Shown: piece by piece, positions 51,007 through 56,422 of the stretch
How positions within the stretch are numbered: the first letter of the stretch is position 1
Layout of the letters: each line of letters starts with the position of its first letter
NCBI GenBank assembly: GCA_016192525.1
Contig: JACPTZ010000060.1
Coordinates: forward strand, 1-56,422
Length of the DNA stretch: 56,422 nucleotides
Source: Planctomycetota bacterium
GTDB taxonomy: Bacteria; Planctomycetota; MHYJ01; JACPTZ01
Direction: 5' to 3'
The notes under the pieces: model-generated
What the model was told of the DNA's origin: nothing
The model's input: only the letters and a program-made list of their open reading frames with translations
Databases searched by the model: none
Position numbers and translations under genes: made by a program

Positions 51007-51744
51007 ATGGAATACGACCTCCACTGCCACACCAAGTACTCCTTCGACTGCCGGATGGAGCCGCGCCGGGTGGTCGAGATCGCCCGCCGGAGGGGCCTCC
51101 GCGGCCTCGCCATCACCGATCACGACACCGTGGCCGGGGCGATGGACGCCCTGCAGTATCAGGACGAGAATTTTCTCATCATCCCCGGCTTCGAGAAGAC
51201 GACCGAGGCCGGCGACATTCTCGGACTCTTCATGACCGAGGCGCCCGACCCCAAACTCAAGGACCCCTTCGCCGTGGTGGAGTTCATCCACACGCGGGGC
51301 GGACTGGCGATCATGCCGCACCCGTTCGCGTACCGGGTGACGATCGGGAAGGAACTGGTGAAGTGCCTCGACGGGATCGAGGGATTCAACGCGCGATATC
51401 CGCGGACGCAGGTCCCGGGGATCGCCTTCGGCACGGACGAGATCGTCGAGTTCGCCCGGGCGAACAACCTCAGGGTCACCTGTTCCAGTGATTCCCACGA
51501 TTACGGGGCCATCGCCCGGGCCCGGACGGTGATTCCGGCGGAGATCCCCGAGGAGATCAAGGAGGCGATCCGGCGCGGAAACACCGTGATGGCGCCGCCT
51601 CCGCCCTCCGCCGTGGACCGGATCGCCTCGAAGATCGGCGAGGCCGCGAAGCGACTTCTCGGGCCCTCCGAGCCCCCGCCCACCCTCTGGGAGGGGGGCC
51701 CAAGGCTGGGGGATGACGACGAGCCGCGCCCCGAGGGGGGGTAG
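51007..51744 (+). CDS. PHP-domain phosphoesterase
   Basis: A 245-aa protein starting at ATG 51007. Metal-binding residues of the PHP fold are visible: HCH at residues 6-8 (YDLHCHTKYS), AITDHDTV, MPHPFAYR and CSSDSHDYGAI. PHP enzymes hydrolyse phosphate esters, for example histidinol phosphate, nucleotides or RNA ends. The exact substrate cannot be assigned. The C-terminal 30 residues (PSEPPPTLWEGGPRLGDDDE) are not part of the fold and are encoded by repeat-like GGGAGGGGGGCCC DNA. The upstream array of hairpins may affect its expression. Confidence 0.85.
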   Translation: MEYDLHCHTKYSFDCRMEPRRVVEIARRRGLRGLAITDHDTVAGAMDALQYQDENFLIIPGFEKTTEAGDILGLFMTEAPDPKLKDPFAVVEFIHTRGGLAIMPHPFAYRVTIGKELVKCLDGIEGFNARYPRTQVPGIAFGTDEIVEFARANNLRVTCSSDSHDYGAIARARTVIPAEIPEEIKEAIRRGNTVMAPPPPSAVDRIASKIGEAAKRLLGPSEPPPTLWEGGPRLGDDDEPRPEGG

Positions 51745-51799
51745 GGTGAGGGCCGGAGGAGGGCGCACAGAATCGAGTTCTCAACGCAAGGAACGCCAC

Positions 51800-52522
51800 A
51801 TGCCCGATCCGCTCAACAGTTTTCTCAAGCACCAGCGTCTGCTCGTCCTCTCCCCGCACGCCGATGACGAAACCGCCGGCGCCGGAGGCCTCATAGCCCG
51901 GGTGAAGGCGGCCGGCGGCGAGGTGTACGTGATGGTCACCTCCGTCGGAAACCTCGCCCACTTCGACGCCACCGGGAGGAAGACCAAGGGCAAGACCCGG
52001 CGTGAGGAACTCGGCGAGGCGATGAAGGTCCTGGGCGTCGACGACTGGGAGATCCTGATCCACGACGATGACCTCCACCTCCGGATCGACACGATCCCCC
52101 GACGCGACCTCGTCGAGCTGATCGAACGAAAGGGGCGCCTCGCCACCGAGAAGACGCGTCCCACGATGATCTGTCTCCCCGCGCCCTCCTTCAACCAGGA
52201 CCACGAGGCGGTCTACAACGCGGGTCTCACCGCCTGCCGCCCGCACCTCGCCGCGATGAAGGCGTTCCAGCGGGCGGTCCTCGTCATGGACGCCCCGCAG
52301 GTCTCGTGGAGCAAGGACCACTTCCATCCCACGTTCTACGTGGACATCTCCGGTCCCTTCCTGAAGCGGAAACTCGAGGCCTTCGCCTGTCACAAGTCGC
52401 AGCTCCGACCCGACCCCTCGCAGGGCGGCCTGAACGCCATCCGCCTCCTCGCCGAGTGGCGCGGCCGCGAGATCAGCGTCAAGGCCGCCGAGGCCTTCGA
52501 GTGCGCGCGGTTTGTGATGTGA
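51800..52522 (+). CDS. PIG-L/LmbE-family deacetylase
   Basis: A 240-aa protein from ATG 51800, preceded by AAGGAACG. The zinc site is LSPHADDETAGAGGLI (SPHADDE at 18-24), with the third ligand likely in APSFNQDHEAVYNAG. These enzymes remove acetyl groups from GlcNAc-linked substrates such as GlcNAc-inositol, bacillithiol precursors or other N-acetyl sugars. Length and motif spacing are normal. It follows the PHP gene by about 55 nt on the same strand. There is no signal peptide, so it acts in the cytoplasm. Confidence 0.88.
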   Translation: MPDPLNSFLKHQRLLVLSPHADDETAGAGGLIARVKAAGGEVYVMVTSVGNLAHFDATGRKTKGKTRREELGEAMKVLGVDDWEILIHDDDLHLRIDTIPRRDLVELIERKGRLATEKTRPTMICLPAPSFNQDHEAVYNAGLTACRPHLAAMKAFQRAVLVMDAPQVSWSKDHFHPTFYVDISGPFLKRKLEAFACHKSQLRPDPSQGGLNAIRLLAEWRGREISVKAAEAFECARFVM

Positions 52523-52658
52523 GCCCCTGGATCGTCGCGAGCTGATCAGACTGCCGATTCAACGCAAAGGCGCCAGGGCGCGAAGGCGCAGGGAGCAACG
52601 GAAACGGACTTTCCAGGGGTCAACGACAACGGAAGAGGCACCCTTTGACCTTGCGGAG

Positions 52659-52970
52659 CTAAGCAGCCCGAAGCAAATAATTGCACCCCCCTGCCGTCCG
52701 CAGGGACTTGGAGTCTCAGCCAGGCCCGAGGCGCCGAATTGTCATCCTGAGCGTCGGGCGCAGCCCCGCAGCACGTGCTGCGGGGCGCAGCCCGACGCGA
52801 AGGATCGCCTCCGCCACACAGATGGCGGACAGGAGCTCATGCGCCAGGTACGCTCCAGTACTGGTGATCCTTCGCCCTGCCCGCCGGACGGAGGCGGGCA
52901 GGGCTCAGGATGACAATTGCAGCGCCCCACCGAGAGGGGGGGGTGCAGAGAATTACTTCGGGCTGCTTAG
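52659..52970. repeat. Nested inverted-repeat element (MITE-like, about 310 bp)
   Basis: The outer ends are exact 15-bp inverted repeats: CTAAGCAGCCCGAAG (52659) and CTTCGGGCTGCTTAG (52956). Just inside, AATTGCACCCCCC faces GGGGGGTGCAGAGAATT. A second layer is the CATCCTGAGC element (52738-52918). A third is a 48-bp palindrome at 52751-52798 centred on CACGTG. There is no coding capacity. It has the form of a transposable non-autonomous element into which other repeats have inserted. Confidence 0.75.
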
Positions 52971-53052
52971 GACCCAATCGCACTCCGCTGCTTCTGTTGT
53001 TCCCCCAAGAATTCCGTTTCTGTGGTTGCTCTTCGCGACTCCGGGTCTTTGC

Positions 53053-53246
53053 GCCTCTGGTGTGCGGCGCGCCACCTCGACCACTTCGAGGAGGCGCTCT
53101 GGACGACGGTCTCCGGCCTCGGAGACCGGGACACCACCTGCGCGATGGTGGGGGGGATCGTCGCCCTCTCGGCCGGCGCCTCCTCCACCCCCCTCGACCG
53201 GCTCGCGGCGCGTGAGCCGTTGCCCATCGGTGAACAGTCGGCTTGA
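53053..53246 (+). pseudogene. ADP-ribosylglycohydrolase, C-terminal remnant
   Basis: An open stretch of about 65 codons reads RHLDHFEEALWTTVSGLGDR and DTTCAMVGGIVALSAG, then REPLPIGEQSA and a stop at 53246. The GLGDRDTTCAMVGGI segment is the metal-binding C-terminal motif of the ADP-ribosylglycohydrolase (DraG/ARH) family, where Asp-x-Asp-Thr/Ser binds magnesium. The N-terminal 250 or so residues expected for the family are missing. It sits immediately right of the nested repeat element, which suggests that a rearrangement removed the rest. A GTG at 53022 opens the frame, but the first ten residues are not homologous. Confidence 0.65.
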
Positions 53247-53362
53247 GCCGGTTCGCAGCCACATTCGCTGTTCCCCCGCCACCCTTGCCCACCCTCTCCA
53301 CCGCCCCAGCCGTGGCTGCAGCCGAGTAGCGTAAAATTCCAGCCTGGGACGCTGAAATTCCC

Positions 53363-53389
53363 TTGACTAATCATCGTGAGAACTATAAC
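53363..53389 (+). promoter_or_regulatory. Possible promoter of the Ig/Kelch protein gene
   Basis: TTGACT at 53363-53368 and TATAAC at 53384-53389 with a 15-bp spacer, in an AT-richer patch about 170 bp before the start at 53559. It fits a sigma-70 promoter except for the short spacer. Confidence 0.4.
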
Positions 53390-53558
53390 CTTGTCACACG
53401 TTTGCGACACCGATGGGCGAGAAAGATGAGCACCGCTGTTTTTTGCGCGCCGATCTCCCGTTGGCACGAGCAGCATCGCGAGCCCGCACCTTGACCCTCC
53501 CCACGCCTCTCCCTCATCCCCTTCCTCCATCGCCTTGCTGCCCAGGAGCGTGAAACCC

Positions 53559-56422
53559 ATGCGCCTCATGACCCGACCCCGTCACCCTGGACTCGCGCTG
53601 CTTCTCCTCGGCGGCCTCTGCCTCCTCGCGCCCGCCCTGGCCTCCGCCCAGAGCAATCCCGACGTCCCGGCGGCTCCCGCCCAGGTCGCGGGCGGTGTCC
53701 CGCTTCCCCTCGGCGCCTCCTCGGGGGTGGCGATCATCCAGTTCGATGCGACCGTCAGCGACCCCGACTTCGACGCCGTCAACCTTGAGGTCGAGATCCA
53801 GCTGGTCGGAGATCCCTTTACGAACACCGCCACCGCCTTCGGCCCGCCCGTCGCCAGCGGCTCGGCCACCTTCGTGTTCTCGCCCCCTCTCGCCGAGGGC
53901 GCCTATCACTGGCAGATCCGCGCGGTGGACGCCACCGCCGCCACCTCCGCCTTCGTCTCCTTCGGTGGGAACGCCGAGACTGACGCCGACTTCATCATCG
54001 ACCTGACCCCCCCCCCCCCGGATGCTCTCGGAGACTGGACCTTCACCACCCCTGTCCTTGCCCTCGGCCTCCATGACCTGAGCGTCTTCGCCGCGGACGC
54101 GGCCGGAAACCCCAGCCTCGACTCGAACCATGTGGCACTCACGATCACCGCCGCCGCGGCGGCGCCCGCCGATCCCACCGTTCTGGCGCAGAACAAGACC
54201 ACCGGCGGGGCGGGCGTCGCCACGGGCGGATCGACGAACGAGACCCAGATCGACCTCAGCGCGACAGCGAGCGATCCCGACGCGGCGGACACGTTCAAGC
54301 TCCAGTTCGAGGTGCGTCCGGCCGGCGATGCCTTCACGAGCCCGGGAGCCGTCGTCATCGACAACGTGATCTTCTTCGAGAGCGCCTCTTCGGCATCCAA
54401 TGCCGCGCAGTCGCTCGCGAAGAGCGTGACCGGCCTCTCGAACGGCGCCGCGTATCACTGGCAGGTGCGGGCGCTGGACAGCGCCGGAACCGGGAGCGCC
54501 TGGGTGGGTTTCGGCGGCAACACCGAGAACCCGCCGACGAATCCGGCGGCCACCGACTTCGCGGTCGATACGACCGCCCCCACGGCGACGATCGACCAGG
54601 CGGGGGGACAGGCCGATCCCACGAACGCGTCGCCGATCGACTTCACGGTGGTGTTCAGCGAGCCGGTGACGACGTTCGCGACCGGGGACGTGACGCTGGG
54701 CGGAACCGCGGGGGCCACCACCGGGACCGTCACGGGGGGACCGACGACCTACAACGTAGCGGTGAGCGGGATGACTTCGGACGGCACGGTGACCGTCTCG
54801 ATCGCGGCGGGGGCGGCCCCGGACGCGGCCGGGAACGCGAACACGGCCTCCACGAGCACGGACAATTCGGTGACCCGGGACACGACGGGCCCGACGGTAG
54901 CCGTGACGCCGGACGGGACCGCGACGAGCGCCTCTCCGATCACCTTCACCCTGACCTTCAACGAGGCTGTCTCCGGCCTCACGGCGGGCGAGATCACGGT
55001 GACGAACGGGGCGAAGGGGGCGCTTGCGACGGTGAGCGCGACGGTCTACACGATCCCGGTGACGCCGGCGGCCGACGGCGCCGTGACCTGCCTCGTGACG
55101 GCCGCGGCGGCGCAGGACGGGGCGACGAACAACAACACCGTCTCCAACACCGCGAGCGTGACCTTCACCTCAGTCCCCCCGGCGGTCACGAGCGTCACCT
55201 CCTCGACGGCCGACGGGACCTATGGCCTCGGGGCGAACATCGATGTCACGGTGAACTTCTCCGAGGCCGTCACGCTGTCCGGGGGTCAGCTCCGGGTCAC
55301 GCTGGGCACGGGCGATGTCATCGACATCTCGCCGTTCGGTCCCGCCTCATCCGCGAGCGGCGCCTACACGGTCGGCGCGGGGGACAACTCCGCCGATCTG
55401 ACCGCCGCAAGCCCGATCGTCCTGACGGCGGGGACGCTTCGCGACTCGGACGCGAACAACGCGACCCTCACCATCCCCGCCGGATCGAACATCGCCGACG
55501 CGAAAGCGATCGTCATCGACACGAACGCGCCGGAAGTTCTGGTCTCGTCGAGCGCGGGGTCCTCGAACGCATCGCCCATCACCTTCACATTGACCTTCAC
55601 CGAGGCGGTCACCGGTCTCACCGCGGCGGAGATCTCGGTGCAGAACGGGGCGAAAGGGGCGCTCACGACGGTGAGCGCGACGGTCTACACGATCCCGGTG
55701 ACGCCGACAGCGGAGGGCGCGGTGATCTGTTCCGTGCCGGCCGCGGCGGCACAGGACGCGGCGTTGAACGACAGCACCGTTTCGAACACGGCCTCGGTGA
55801 TCTACGATTCGATCGCTCCCACGGTGGCCGTGACGCCGGACGGAACGACCACGGGCGGCGCAGGACGCGGCGGGGAACGGGAACGCCGTCTCGAACACCG
55901 CGAGTGTGACGTACAACGCCATCTTTATCGTCCCGACGGCCGCGGACACGACGGCGCCGACAGTGATCGTGACGCCGGACGGGACGAGGTCGGTCAAGTC
56001 TCCGATGACGTTTACCCTGACCTTCTCGGAGCCGGTGCATGGGCTGGCTCTGTCGACCGGCGTTGGCGTCTGGTCGACGGCGACCACGACGTTTGCAACC
56101 CCGCGTGAGGGCCACACCTCCGTGGTCTACAACGGCTATCTCTACGTCATCGGGGGAAACGGCGGCTCCGGCGTCCTTAACGACGTCCAGTACGCTTCCA
56201 TCAACCCGGATGGGAGCGTAGGCGCCTGGGCGACGGCGACCACGACGTTTGCGACCCCGCGTATATTCCACACCTCGGTGGTCTACAACGGTTTTCTTTA
56301 CGTCATCGGAGGATCCGACGGCGTCGGCGTTATCCTCAACGACGTCCAGTACGCTGCCATCAACTCGGATGGGAGCGTAGGCGCCTGGGCGACGGCGACC
56401 ACGACGTTTGCGACCCCGCGTG
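53559..56422 (+). CDS. Large secreted Ig-like / Kelch-repeat protein, frame break near 55855, 3' end outside window
   Basis: Start ATG 53559 with AGGAG about 11 nt upstream; signal peptide ending ALASAQ. Residues about 25-340 contain two fibronectin-like domains (GAYHWQIRAVDATAA, GAAYHWQVRALDSAG). From about 345 come bacterial Ig-like repeats (SPITFTLTFNEAVSGLTAGE, TVSATVYTIPVTPAADGAVT). Near 55855 the frame changes: sequence jumps from VAVTPDGTTT into AAQDAAGNGNAVSNTASV in another frame, as if most of one repeat and one or two bases were lost. The new frame stays open to the window edge and carries Kelch-like units of 52-53 aa (FATPR..HTSVVYNG.LYVIGG). A C13 run at 54007-54019 lies inside the gene. 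It is likely an outer-surface or secreted adhesin-like protein. Confidence 0.7.

Noticed and set aside
52523-53022. A gene between the deacetylase and the ADP-ribosylglycohydrolase remnant
   Set aside because: Open frames here only translate the nested repeats.

Overview
The window is a high-GC bacterial segment dense in dispersed palindromic repeats. It looks Gram-negative: there are lipoproteins with lipobox cysteines, a TPR/beta-barrel outer-membrane protein ending in Phe, and complex I membrane subunits. An H-X9-DG type C-terminus, Gly-rich/Cys/TM/Arg sorting tails, an HETGH metallopeptidase and REP-type repeats would fit a PVC/Planctomycetota-like or other deep-branching lineage, but taxonomy is only a guess from gene flavour. 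No rRNA or tRNA gene was recognised. The left edge cuts an IS630-type transposase and the right edge stops inside a Kelch repeat, as expected of a contig broken at repeats.

Layout. 1-3.2 kb: transposase tail, a minus-strand pair (sigma-54 response regulator then an S26 signal-peptidase-like protein), and a divergent MazEF module with a visible promoter/operator. 3.2-14.2 kb: cstA and an NADH dehydrogenase cluster in the order nuoA-C-H-J-K-L-M-N, with B, D, E, F, G and I absent. 14.2-18.2 kb: a decayed IS21-like element with two small zinc-finger genes, an HTH gene and a ParB-like scrap. 18.7-29.7 kb, all minus strand: an STT3-like GT-C membrane protein, two envelope proteins, a 960-residue lipoprotein, and a three-gene envelope operon (small coiled protein, TPR protein, TPR/beta-barrel). 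30.5-34.2 kb: class I aminotransferase, a cupredoxin-like lipoprotein and a cysteine desulfurase whose coding sequence holds a repeat-derived insert.

34.2-42.3 kb: the most unusual part. A two-gene surface-protein cassette (a large NTINIG-type repeat protein plus a small Gly-rich CTERM-tailed protein) occurs twice in tandem. The copies are separated and flanked by copies of one composite repeat, a RAYT transposase and a 48-nt poly-C run. 42.3-48.3 kb: an aspartic protease overlapping a zinc metallopeptidase, then a four-gene run of lipoprotein, membrane H-X9-DG protein, small helical protein and SPFH/zinc-ribbon protein. 48.4-52.5 kb: ubiD, a second RAYT placed between two arrays of one 44-bp palindromic unit, a PHP phosphoesterase and a PIG-L deacetylase. 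52.5-56.4 kb: a nested inverted-repeat element, an ADP-ribosylglycohydrolase remnant and a large Ig-like/Kelch secreted protein.

The theme is repeat biology. REP-like palindromes occur between genes, inside genes in frame, and next to their likely RAYT mobilisers, and repeats appear to have duplicated or frame-shifted the surface-protein genes.
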